DNA of 16,448 bases from Fibrobacterales bacterium (GCA_025997455.1 BNUP01000044.1:1-16448); one strand, 5' to 3'; positions 6,682-12,647 are shown, numbered from the stretch's first letter. Made by a program: numbers and translations. The notes: generated by a model from the letters alone, not told the origin.

Positions 6682-8453
6682 TAGTGTAATGTAGAAAACA
6701 ATGCTTTTACCGTTTTTAACTGCTCCGCTCCCGGTTCAATATATTTCTCAAACGATTTTATGCCTTTCTTTTTGCTCAAAAAGCAATACGCGCCGAGTGC
6801 CTGCATAAGCCGTTGCAAACTTGCCGCCAAAAAATCATTATATGCGGTTTCAAAGGGAATGTCCTTCAAAAGCGGGTTTGCGGAATGAAAAACCGTAAAG
6901 AGTTGCAGGACGGTTTCTTTTGGCAACATCATATAAGGATCCCACAAAAGAGATGCTACATCATAATAAATTGAGCCGTTTCTCGCACCTTGAAAATCGA
7001 TAAATTTCACTCTATTCTGCGGAGTAATTAACATATCCCTATCTGCCCTGAGGGCAGAAGAGACGGGGGAATTTAATACCATAATATTCTGCGATTGAAA
7101 ATCTCTGTGCATAAGCACCTTAGGTTGTGCTGCCGCTTGTTTTGCTAAATCTGCAAAGATGCTTTTTAAGGGCATCAGGGCGGATTTAAAACTCGCCCCT
7201 ACAAACTCTACTCTATTCTCTTTACTCTCTTCACTATTCAAATAATTCTCCTCAAAATAATTGCTCTCCCACAAATAATCCTTCTCGTCAAAAACTCTGC
7301 CTGCAAGTTCCGCATCGGTTGAGAACGCTCTTTCGCTTGCCTCCTGCCAATCGATTAACTTTTCCAAAATCAGCGGATAATATAAAAGCGGATTTTCGGT
7401 ATCGCACAAGCGCACTTTTCCCAAATCCTCCATAACCACGCGTTTTTTAACTTCATCTACGGCATAAATTTCAGGCACGGGTAAATCCAAATCGTCAAAC
7501 AATTTTCCGTAACGAACAAATCTTTCAAAGTCAATATCGTTTTCGTGCGACTGTTGCAAAATAAGCGAATGCTTGCCCTCGCTCATTCGGTAATAAGTTC
7601 TGCCGGAGCCTGCGGTTCCTGCTAAGGTAAATCCCCCCTCGCCAAATCCCCCCTCGCCAAGTCCCCCCTCGCCAAGTCCCCCCTCGCCAAGTTTTGCCCC
7701 TACAAACTCTAACCTGTAATCCACCGCCTCCATCAACCCGCTCGGACTTCCCACATCAATCCAACGGGTGTATTTAACACTCCCTTCGCCACACGCACAT
7801 GGCGGGCTTGCCACGCACACATACGGAGGAGTTCCGCCCTCACACAGTCTTTGCCAAAAATCCCTAATATCTCTCTCATCTTCCGCAATTTTTCCCCACG
7901 CATCCTGCGAATACCAAGAAATACCCGTGAAAGTCGCACGCTCAACATTGTGCTCAACATTGCTCTCCAAGCCTGCACTCTCCAAGTTTTCACCGCCGAA
8001 TTTCCCCATAATCCCAAGTAAATTTTTATCATTACCCAAACAAAGCGTATTTACTTTCGGGTTATCCAAAGCGAGCAATGCACAATTGCCTCTCAAACGC
8101 GCCTCCTTCAAAAACTCCGCAACATCCAAATCGTGTTCGCAATCTCCGTTCAAAACCAACAATTCACCCCTCTCGCCATCCTTCCACATTCTAAAAATCG
8201 GTCCGCCCGTTCCCAAAAGTTCGCTCTCAATCCAAATTTTGTCAACGCCGAGTTCGGTAGCGGCTTGTTGCACCTGCTCTGCCAAGTGATGAACATTAGC
8301 GTGAATTTTATCCGCACCTAATTTTTTAGACAACGAAACTTGCCGCGACAAGGGCGATTCGCCAACTATCGGAATAAGCGGTTTGGCGATTTTATCGGTA
8401 AGAGGCTTGAGTCGTGTTCCCAAACCTGCCGCGAGTATCAAAATATGCAACAT
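6681..8453 (-). CDS. MurU-like nucleotidyltransferase fused to AmgK-like sugar kinase
   Basis: A 590-residue fusion. Residues 1-250 resemble MurU, the MurNAc-1-phosphate uridylyltransferase: LAAGLGTRLKPLT at 8-19, KPLIPI, ELLGTGGPIF, the metal-binding LNGDCEHDLD (D104), TFTGISW and WIDVGSP (D233). Residues 275-590 are an APH-fold kinase resembling AmgK, the anomeric MurNAc/GlcNAc kinase: VVMEDLG, the Brenner motif HRDFQSQN at 449-456 and IDFQGA at 485-490, then YDVASLLWDPY. In Pseudomonas, AmgK and MurU act consecutively, making MurNAc-1-P and then UDP-MurNAc in peptidoglycan recycling that bypasses de novo synthesis. The joined enzyme could therefore do both steps. The linker (255-274) is four copies of a 5-residue unit. 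Several other low-complexity insertions coincide with dispersed repeats. The ATG at 8453 has no Shine-Dalgarno. Another sugar-1-phosphate substrate cannot be excluded. Confidence 0.85.
   Translation of the reverse strand: MLHILILAAGLGTRLKPLTDKIAKPLIPIVGESPLSRQVSLSKKLGADKIHANVHHLAEQVQQAATELGVDKIWIESELLGTGGPIFRMWKDGERGELLVLNGDCEHDLDVAEFLKEARLRGNCALLALDNPKVNTLCLGNDKNLLGIMGKFGGENLESAGLESNVEHNVERATFTGISWYSQDAWGKIAEDERDIRDFWQRLCEGGTPPYVCVASPPCACGEGSVKYTRWIDVGSPSGLMEAVDYRLEFVGAKLGEGGLGEGGLGEGGFGEGGFTLAGTAGSGRTYYRMSEGKHSLILQQSHENDIDFERFVRYGKLFDDLDLPVPEIYAVDEVKKRVVMEDLGKVRLCDTENPLLYYPLILEKLIDWQEASERAFSTDAELAGRVFDEKDYLWESNYFEENYLNSEESKENRVEFVGASFKSALMPLKSIFADLAKQAAAQPKVLMHRDFQSQNIMVLNSPVSSALRADRDMLITPQNRVKFIDFQGARNGSIYYDVASLLWDPYMMLPKETVLQLFTVFHSANPLLKDIPFETAYNDFLAASLQRLMQALGAYCFLSKKKGIKSFEKYIEPGAEQLKTVKALFSTLH
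7042..7058. repeat. In-frame palindrome between kinase catalytic motifs
   Basis: TCTGCCCTGAGGGCAGA is a perfect palindrome around a central G. On the coding strand it reads SALRAD, within about 26 residues that separate HRDFQSQNIM from IDFQGA. AmgK proteins usually have only about 8 residues there, so roughly 16 residues appear to have been inserted between the catalytic base loop and the metal-binding Asp. Outer TCCC/GGGA bases extend the symmetry. Confidence 0.55.
7195..7240. repeat. Dispersed-repeat-like segment inside the fusion gene
   Basis: GCCCCTACAAACTCTA at 7195-7210 recurs exactly at 7696-7711 in the same gene. It continues into CTCTACTCTATTCTCTTTACTCTCTTCACT, broken here as an extended pyrimidine tract to 7240. 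That tract strongly resembles the CTCTACTCTCTACTCTTTAC block at about 16195-16220. On the coding strand it encodes a poorly structured segment (SEESKENRVEFVGASF) in the kinase domain. Confidence 0.5.
7632..7691. repeat. Four 15-bp tandem repeats encoding the interdomain linker
   Basis: Four adjacent 15-bp units begin at 7632, 7647, 7662 and 7677. Three end in CCAAG and one in CCAAA. On the coding strand each gives a five-residue L/F-G-E-G-G unit. Because 15 is a multiple of three, copy-number change would alter linker length without breaking the frame. Flanking it at 7696-7711 is the 16-bp sequence also found at 7195-7210. Confidence 0.9.
7967..7991 (-). repeat. Dispersed-repeat fragment inside the nucleotidyltransferase domain
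   Basis: Read on the minus strand this is GAAAACTTGGAGAGTGCAGG followed by CTTGG. It resembles the repeat core AAACTTGGCAGTGCAGGTTG found at 16095-16114 and near 8509. It encodes ENLESAG within a stretch with short internal duplications (LESAGLESNVEHNVE) just before TFTGISW. P. putida-type MurU, as I recall it, has a shorter loop there. Confidence 0.45.
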
Positions 8454-8471
8454 TTCGGAAAAATAATAAAC

Positions 8472-8548
8472 TTTTTTGGTGCGCTCGGCTCACACCGCGT
8501 TCACAATTTTCACTTGGCACTGCAGGTTGGGGTATAGGGTGTGTGGCA
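8472..8548. repeat. Dispersed intergenic repeat, copy B
   Basis: TTTTTTGGTGCGCTC, a 4-base variable gap and CACACCGCGTTC (8472-8502) recur at 16005-16035 with only the gap changed. The second half, CTTGGCACTGCAGGTTGG followed by GGTATAGGGTGTG (about 8511-8543), matches blocks at 16060-16117 and 3037-3080. It lies directly upstream of the MurU/AmgK fusion start (8453) on one side and abuts the nuclease remnant on the other. Confidence 0.7.
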
Positions 8549-8554
8549 TGGTAA

Positions 8555-8749
8555 ATAAAAAACGATGTATCTTTTACAATCAACGGCAAACTTGTTGTCC
8601 TTATCGAACATCAATCCACCATAAACGCAAATATGCCTTTTAGAATGCTGCTCTATGTCTCCCGCATTTACGAGAAACTGACCAAAAGAAAAGACACCTA
8701 TAGGGAGAGGCTAATCAAAATTCCGTATCCCGAATTTATTGTTCTTTAT
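8555..8749 (+). pseudogene. Remnant of a Rpn/YhgA-like PD-(D/E)XK nuclease
   Basis: An open stretch from 8555 reads NDVSFTINGKLVVLIEHQST, then INANMPFRMLLYVSRIYEKL and IKIPYPEFIVLY. This matches the core of a family common in anaerobes (pattern vvLiEHQSTin.NMPlR.LlY...iYEk...KIP.PEFivlYnG), related to recombination-promoting or transposase-associated PD-(D/E)XK nucleases. The E of LIEHQS belongs to the nuclease core. The N-terminal part is missing: a stop lies at 8552, directly after a dispersed repeat. The expected NGK continuation after residue 8749 is replaced by unrelated sequence containing an inverted repeat. Reading on in the same frame to 8989 gives no recognisable protein. I interpret it as a decayed internal fragment of about 65 codons. 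Confidence 0.7.
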
Positions 8750-8756
8750 AGGAAAC

Positions 8757-8806
8757 CTCTAAAAACTCTCTTTGTAACACAATTCCACAGATTTGAGTTT
8801 TTAGAG
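8757..8806. repeat. 12-bp perfect inverted repeat after the nuclease remnant
   Basis: CTCTAAAAACTC (8757-8768) and GAGTTTTTAGAG (8795-8806) are exact reverse complements separated by 26 bases. They begin 7 bases after the recognisable nuclease sequence ends, consistent with an element boundary. No transposase is nearby. From 8807 to 8985 I see only a weak CTGCG/CGCAG hairpin near 8819 and no gene. Confidence 0.6.
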
Positions 8807-8985
8807 ACGACGGCGATACTGCGAGCATTCGCCGCAGGACGACATTATCACCATAAAAAACGCAGTTCGCCCATGTCGCTTAGAGAACATCTATCAACCA
8901 CTTATGAGGTTAATAGAGGTTACCTTTTCCTAATTTTTTCATTCTTTTATCCCGTTTCGCGAGAATCACACATATCCCTCCTTAT

Positions 8986-9014
8986 TTGACGAACTCGGAA
9001 ATTTTTTCTATATT
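8986..9014 (+). promoter_or_regulatory. Sigma70-type promoter of tRNA-His
   Basis: TTGACG at 8986-8991 and TATATT at 9009-9014 are separated by exactly 17 bases. Transcription would start near 9021, five or six bases before the mature tRNA 5' end. The -35 box is one base from consensus and the -10 box (TATATT) one base from TATAAT. Confidence 0.8.
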
Positions 9015-9025
9015 TGTTTATATAC

Positions 9026-9100
9026 GGTGAGTGTAGCTCAGTTGGTTAGAGTACCGGATTGTGATTCCGGTTGTCGTGGGTTCAAATCCCATTACTCACC
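9026..9100 (+). tRNA. tRNA-His (anticodon GTG)
   Basis: A complete cloverleaf. The acceptor stem GTGAGTG (9027-9033) pairs with TACTCAC (9093-9099). The D arm contains AGCTCAGTTGGTTAGAG. The anticodon stem CCGGA/TCCGG encloses TTGTGAT with anticodon GTG at 9061-9063, and the T arm is GTGGG-TTCAAAT-CCCAT. The extra G at 9026 pairing with C73 (9100) is the G-1 identity element specific to tRNA-His. CCA is not encoded, so it must be added after transcription. Confidence 0.95.
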
Positions 9101-9119
9101 CTAAAACGAACGATTATTT

Positions 9120-9205
9120 GAACAGTTATTGGGGAACAGTTATTGGGATAGCGGATAAACTAAAACGGTTAATTGGAACGGTTATTGAATTATGAACGGT
9201 TATTG
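9120..9205 (+). repeat. Short direct repeats running into the nuoA start
   Basis: GAACAGTTATTGGG occurs twice in tandem (9120-9133, 9134-9147). The related GAACGGTTATTG occurs at 9176-9187 and 9194-9205. The last copy begins on the G of the nuoA ATG, so it encodes the first residues (N-G-Y-W). They could be binding sites or simple slippage products. No Shine-Dalgarno or convincing terminator is visible between the tRNA and nuoA. Confidence 0.7.
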
Positions 9206-9572
9206 GATTTTGCTCATTTTTCTTTTCTTGGGTGCGTTTATCGCAGGCTCCGCTATAATAGTGGGAAAACTTTTGGGTTTTTCCTCAAAAGACGGCAAAG
9301 CGAAATTTGAACCTTACGAATGCGGAATGAAAACTTTCGGCAATGCACGAGTTCAGTTCAAAGTTGGCTATATCGTTTTTGCACTCATATTTTTGGTATT
9401 CGATGTTGAGGCATTGTTTTTGTTTCCAATAGCCGTTCATTGGCAAGGTATAGTCGATGGCTCTCTCGGAATTCCCGTGTGGCTCGCCTTTGCCGATTTG
9501 GGAATTTTCTTTGCCGTTCTCATAGGCGGTCTCGCCTACTCTTGGAAAAAGGGTTGGTTGCAGTGGGAATAA
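9192..9572 (+). CDS. nuoA: NADH-quinone oxidoreductase subunit A
   Basis: A 126-residue inner-membrane subunit of respiratory complex I (NDH-1), part of the membrane arm near the quinone site. Three hydrophobic segments lie at about 4-28, 58-82 and 95-116. The loop between the first two contains the family hallmark FEPYECGMKTFGNARVQFKV (39-58), followed by FDVEALFLFP with the conserved Asp71 and Glu73. Length matches the usual 115-150. The start is an ATG at 9192 without a Shine-Dalgarno. No other nuo gene lies in the window; the next gene is prfA. Residues 35-74 are copied in inverted orientation at 9794-9915 and residues 100-126 in direct orientation at 9908-9992, but this copy is intact. 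Confidence 0.95.
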   Translation: MNGYWILLIFLFLGAFIAGSAIIVGKLLGFSSKDGKAKFEPYECGMKTFGNARVQFKVGYIVFALIFLVFDVEALFLFPIAVHWQGIVDGSLGIPVWLAFADLGIFFAVLIGGLAYSWKKGWLQWE

Positions 9573-9798
9573 TTCTATCTTACCCTAAATGCAAGAAAAG
9601 GTTAAAAGATTTTTAGAACGATACGAGGAATTGGAACAGGAACTTTCCAAGCCTGAAGTTGCGGCAGATTCCGAAAAATTTTCAAAACTCCATAAAAGTT
9701 TCAAATCTTTAGAAAAAACTCATTCCGTTGGCAGTGAGTATATTCGGCTTTGCAACGATTTGAAAGAATGGAAAGAGGCACTGAACGGAAACGATGCC
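9488..9798 (+). repeat. 311-bp direct repeat, copy 1
   Basis: Identical base for base to 9908-10218, with a spacing of 420 bp. It covers the last 27 codons of nuoA, the short intergenic gap and the first 69-70 codons of prfA. The left end lies in CTTTGCCG (9488-9495) and the right end in ATGCC (9794-9798). These short sequences are shared with the inverted segment that joins the copies. Confidence 0.97.
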
Positions 9799-9840
9799 TC
9801 AACATCGAATACCAAAAATATGAGTGCAAAAACGATATAG
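9589..9840 (+). pseudogene. prfA: Truncated duplicate of prfA (N-terminal fragment)
   Basis: The first 69-70 codons are identical to the intact prfA at 10009. At the ATGCC junction (9794-9798) the frame then runs into the reverse complement of nuoA, adding about 14 foreign residues before a TAG at 9838-9840. The fragment would contain only the N-terminal coiled coil of RF1, without the codon-recognition and GGQ domains, so it cannot terminate translation. It has the same upstream sequence as intact prfA and may still be translated. Confidence 0.92.
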
Positions 9841-9915
9841 CCAACTTTGAACTGAACTCGTGCATTGCCGAAAGTTTTCATTCCGCATTCGTAAGGTTCA
9901 AATTTCGCTTTGCCG
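9794..9915 (-). repeat. 122-bp inverted copy of the middle of nuoA
   Basis: This segment is the exact reverse complement of nuoA positions 9293-9414, about residues 35-74. It joins the truncated prfA on its left through 5 bp of shared sequence (ATGCC). It joins the second direct repeat on its right through 8 bp (CTTTGCCG). Confidence 0.97.
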
Positions 9916-9992
9916 ATTTGGGAATTTTCTTTGCCGTTCTCATAGGCGGTCTCGCCTACTCTTGGAAAAAGGGTTGGTTGCAGTGGGAATAA
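9908..9992 (+). pseudogene. nuoA: Headless C-terminal fragment of nuoA
   Basis: It repeats the last 27 codons of nuoA exactly (ADLGIFFAVLIGG onward, through the stop). It lacks the start, the first two membrane helices and the conserved PYECG loop. The frame upstream is antisense nuoA sequence. It is a by-product of the 420-bp duplication. Confidence 0.93.
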
Positions 9993-10218
9993 TTCTATCT
10001 TACCCTAAATGCAAGAAAAGGTTAAAAGATTTTTAGAACGATACGAGGAATTGGAACAGGAACTTTCCAAGCCTGAAGTTGCGGCAGATTCCGAAAAATT
10101 TTCAAAACTCCATAAAAGTTTCAAATCTTTAGAAAAAACTCATTCCGTTGGCAGTGAGTATATTCGGCTTTGCAACGATTTGAAAGAATGGAAAGAGGCA
10201 CTGAACGGAAACGATGCC
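9908..10218 (+). repeat. 311-bp direct repeat, copy 2
   Basis: Second identical copy of 9488-9798. Its 3' part is the N-terminal coding region of the intact prfA, and sequence beyond 10218 (GAACTCGCC) is the authentic continuation. No mismatch is seen between the copies, so the event is recent, subject to gene conversion, or introduced during amplification or assembly. Confidence 0.97.
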
Positions 10219-11070
10219 GAACTCGCCGCGGCGGCAAAAGCGGAAATTGCACCGCTCGAAAAACAAATCGAAGGAATGGAAAGCAGTCTGCAAATTTTAA
10301 TGGTTCCGCCAGACCCGTTCGATAATCGCAGTGCAATTTTAGAAATTCGCGCGGGAACCGGAGGTGATGAGTCCTCACTTTTTGCAGGCGATTTATTCCG
10401 TATGTACAGAGCATATTTGGAAAGCAAAGGTTTTAAGGTTGAGGTTACAGATATTAGCGAGGGAACGGTTGGCGGGTTTAAGGAAATTTGCCTGTTCGTC
10501 AGCGGCACGGATGCTTACGGTGTTTTGAAATTTGAAAGCGGAGCGCACAGAGTTCAGCGCGTTCCCGAAACAGAATCGCAAGGAAGAGTTCACACCTCTG
10601 CGGCAACCGTTGCGGTGATGCCTGAGGCGGAAGAGGTAGATATTGAAGTTCGCACGGAAGATTTGAAAGTAGATGTGTATCGAGCAAGCGGCGCGGGCGG
10701 TCAATACATAAACAAAACGGATTCGGCGGTGCGCATAACCCACATACCGAGCGGAGTTGTGGTTGCCTGCCAAACCGAACGCAGTCAAATTCAAAACCGT
10801 TCAAAAGCGATGGAACTTTTGCGCTCCCGTCTTTTAGACCACGCAATTAGCGAAAAACAGAAAAAAGAATCCGCAGAACGAAAATCACTTGTAGGCTCAG
10901 GCGACCGAAGTGATAAAATTCGCACCTACAACTTTCCGCAAAATCGCGTAACCGACCATCGCATAAATTTAACGCTTTATTCACTCGATAAAATTATAGC
11001 GGGCAATTTGCAAGAAATTATAGATGCTTTGCACTTGGCAGATGCACAGAGCAAACTCGGCAATGCTTAA
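10009..11070 (+). CDS. prfA: Peptide chain release factor 1
   Basis: A 353-residue RF1, which recognises UAA and UAG in the ribosomal A site and triggers peptidyl-tRNA hydrolysis. The N-terminal coiled coil (1-100) is followed by EIRAGTGGDESSLFAGDLF, the codon-recognition PxT motif as PET at 186-188 (PAT in E. coli, and not the SPF of RF2), ESQGRVHTSAATVAVMPE, the catalytic GGQ at 230-232 and the C-terminal GSGDRSDKIRTYNFPQ and RVTDHRINLTLY blocks. The residue after GGQ is Tyr, where E. coli has His. Length is typical. No Shine-Dalgarno precedes the ATG at 10009. The first 70 codons exist in duplicate upstream. The 3' end overlaps the next gene by 8 bp, so RF1 and the TonB-like protein are translationally linked. 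Confidence 0.97.
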   Translation: MQEKVKRFLERYEELEQELSKPEVAADSEKFSKLHKSFKSLEKTHSVGSEYIRLCNDLKEWKEALNGNDAELAAAAKAEIAPLEKQIEGMESSLQILMVPPDPFDNRSAILEIRAGTGGDESSLFAGDLFRMYRAYLESKGFKVEVTDISEGTVGGFKEICLFVSGTDAYGVLKFESGAHRVQRVPETESQGRVHTSAATVAVMPEAEEVDIEVRTEDLKVDVYRASGAGGQYINKTDSAVRITHIPSGVVVACQTERSQIQNRSKAMELLRSRLLDHAISEKQKKESAERKSLVGSGDRSDKIRTYNFPQNRVTDHRINLTLYSLDKIIAGNLQEIIDALHLADAQSKLGNA

Positions 11071-11722
11071 AAAATTTGGAAAATATGCACTTATATTTAT
11101 AGCGGCGTTTGCGATAAATGCGGCATTTTTTTTGGCGGTGCCGGTTTTGAATGTGCTGTTTTTTTCAAAGGAATATGCGGAAAAAGAGAGGGAACAAATT
11201 TTGCAATATGAAGTTGAACTTTTGGTGAAAGAACAAAAAAAAGAAACTCCGCAAAAACAAATTCGAGAGATCACCCGCAATAATAAATTCAACCCTAATC
11301 AAACGCAAAACGCACTCGCAAAGGGAATAAAAGGCTTTTCTATGGATTTATCTCTCGCAGGTGCAGGCGAAAGCGGAGTATCGGCAGGCACGGGCGGAGT
11401 TTCAATAGGCAGCGGGGGAATGGGAAATGCAATTTACAACGCAGAAGAAGTTGAAGTTGAGGCAAAAGTTTTAAGAGAAGTTCCCGTAAAATATCCCGAA
11501 CAGGCAAAAAAACGAGGCATTGCAGGCTATGCCAAAATATATATGGTTATTGACCAAAACGGAACCGTATCGGAGGCATTTGCCACAGTCGTTGAACCGC
11601 AGGGATTTGGTTTTGAGCGGGAGGCATTAAATGCAATTCGGCAGTATAAATTTTCACCCGCATTAGTTGGCGGCGTGCCCGTTGCACAAAGATTTACAAA
11701 GGAGTTCCGATTTGTTCCTTAA
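11063..11722 (+). CDS. TonB-like energy-transducing protein
   Basis: A 219-residue protein with one N-terminal membrane helix (about 7-34) after a basic MLKKFGKY, a charged helix (35-70), a Gly/Ser-rich flexible segment (98-125) and a TonB C-terminal domain at about 142-217. That domain shows VKYPEQAKKRGIAGYAKIY, VIDQNGTVSEA, GFGFEREALNAI and YKFSPALVGGVPV. Such proteins span the periplasm and pass proton-motive energy from ExbB/ExbD to outer-membrane receptors. The usual proline-rich spacer is replaced by glycine-rich sequence. I chose the ATG at 11063, which overlaps the prfA stop by 8 bp; an ATG at 11024 would add residues encoded inside prfA before the membrane helix. ExbB and ExbD are not in the window. 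The next gene, a TPR protein, overlaps its stop. Confidence 0.9.
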   Translation: MLKKFGKYALIFIAAFAINAAFFLAVPVLNVLFFSKEYAEKEREQILQYEVELLVKEQKKETPQKQIREITRNNKFNPNQTQNALAKGIKGFSMDLSLAGAGESGVSAGTGGVSIGSGGMGNAIYNAEEVEVEAKVLREVPVKYPEQAKKRGIAGYAKIYMVIDQNGTVSEAFATVVEPQGFGFEREALNAIRQYKFSPALVGGVPVAQRFTKEFRFVP

Positions 11723-12647
11723 ACTCTTTCACCCGTTTTTCGTCTTTGCACTGCAAGCGGCATTCTCATTTTCTTTTGCCACACCCGATTACTTTAAGCA
11801 GGCAAACGAACTTTACGATTTGGGTAAATATCGCGAGGCAGTGCCAATTTACCGTGCCGCAATAAAAGAAGGGCAACTCGAACCATATTCTTGGTTTAAT
11901 TTGGGTAACGCTCTCATTCACTTAAAACAGAACCACATTGCGGTAACCGCATATAAACGCTCAATTGAACTTGCACCGCATTTTGCAAAGCCTTGGATAC
12001 TGCTCGGCGATATATCTTATACTTACGGTGATTACGGACAATCCGTAGCATATTACAAACGAGCACTTGAACTCGGCGAAAAAAGCGAACATTTGCATTA
12101 TGCGTTGGCTTCTGCATTTTTGAATTTGCAAGATTATATTTCTGCCGAGAGATATTTTGAACAGGTTATAAACGAAAATCCCGACAGGCAAGAGGCGTGG
12201 TTTGGGCTTGCACAGTGCGCTCAAAAAATTTACGATTACGAACAGGCGGCAAACATTTTACAAACGGCAATTCAAAAAACCGTATCCGTTTCGCCAGACT
12301 TGTATTACACGCTCGCTTATTATTATCTGCAACAAAACAATGTGAAACAGGCAACTCTTGCGATGGAAAACGGCTTATATTTGGATTCCAAAAATTACTC
12401 GGCACGCAGGTATCTCGCTCAATTATATTTGGAAAACTCCTCACCTTGGATGGCAATTTTCACCCTTGAACAAGGAATATCCGCAGGCAAGGGCATCGGT
12501 GAATTGGAGATGGATTTAGCCGAAATTTACTTTAAGCAAAATCGCTTAGACGAGGCGCTTGCGCATTATCAAAAGGCATTACTCGCAGGCAATTCGCTTG
12601 CGAGAATAGGCATTGAGAATGTTAATTCAATCAATCATCAACCTTAA
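11712..12647 (+). CDS. Exported TPR-repeat protein
   Basis: A 311-residue protein of tetratricopeptide repeats, which usually act as protein-protein scaffolds. The start is a TTG at 11712, chosen because AAAGGAG lies about 7 bases upstream (11698-11704) and because it gives a clean signal peptide (MFLKLFHPFF, then a hydrophobic stretch to FATPD). Frames opening earlier at 11667 would bury this signal. Residues 27-300 hold about eight TPR units, for example YFKQANELYDLGKYREAVPI, PYSWFNLGNALIHLKQNHIA and EMDLAEIYFKQNRLDEALAH. The start overlaps the tonB-like stop by 11 bp, so the pair is coupled. TonB-plus-TPR pairs are known from TonB/ExbBD loci in other bacteria. Its 3' end overlaps the convergent OmpA-family gene by 17 bp. 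Confidence 0.88.
   Translation: MFLKLFHPFFVFALQAAFSFSFATPDYFKQANELYDLGKYREAVPIYRAAIKEGQLEPYSWFNLGNALIHLKQNHIAVTAYKRSIELAPHFAKPWILLGDISYTYGDYGQSVAYYKRALELGEKSEHLHYALASAFLNLQDYISAERYFEQVINENPDRQEAWFGLAQCAQKIYDYEQAANILQTAIQKTVSVSPDLYYTLAYYYLQQNNVKQATLAMENGLYLDSKNYSARRYLAQLYLENSSPWMAIFTLEQGISAGKGIGELEMDLAEIYFKQNRLDEALAHYQKALLAGNSLARIGIENVNSINHQP

Noticed and set aside
7632..7691. Tandem 15-bp units as a CRISPR fragment
   Set aside because: The units are contiguous with no spacers and encode a simple linker in frame.
8633..8989. A 118-codon frame after the dispersed repeat as an intact gene
   Set aside because: Only the first part (to 8749) matches a known family, it lacks its N-terminus, and the rest crosses an inverted repeat and resembles nothing. 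Treated as a pseudogene fragment.
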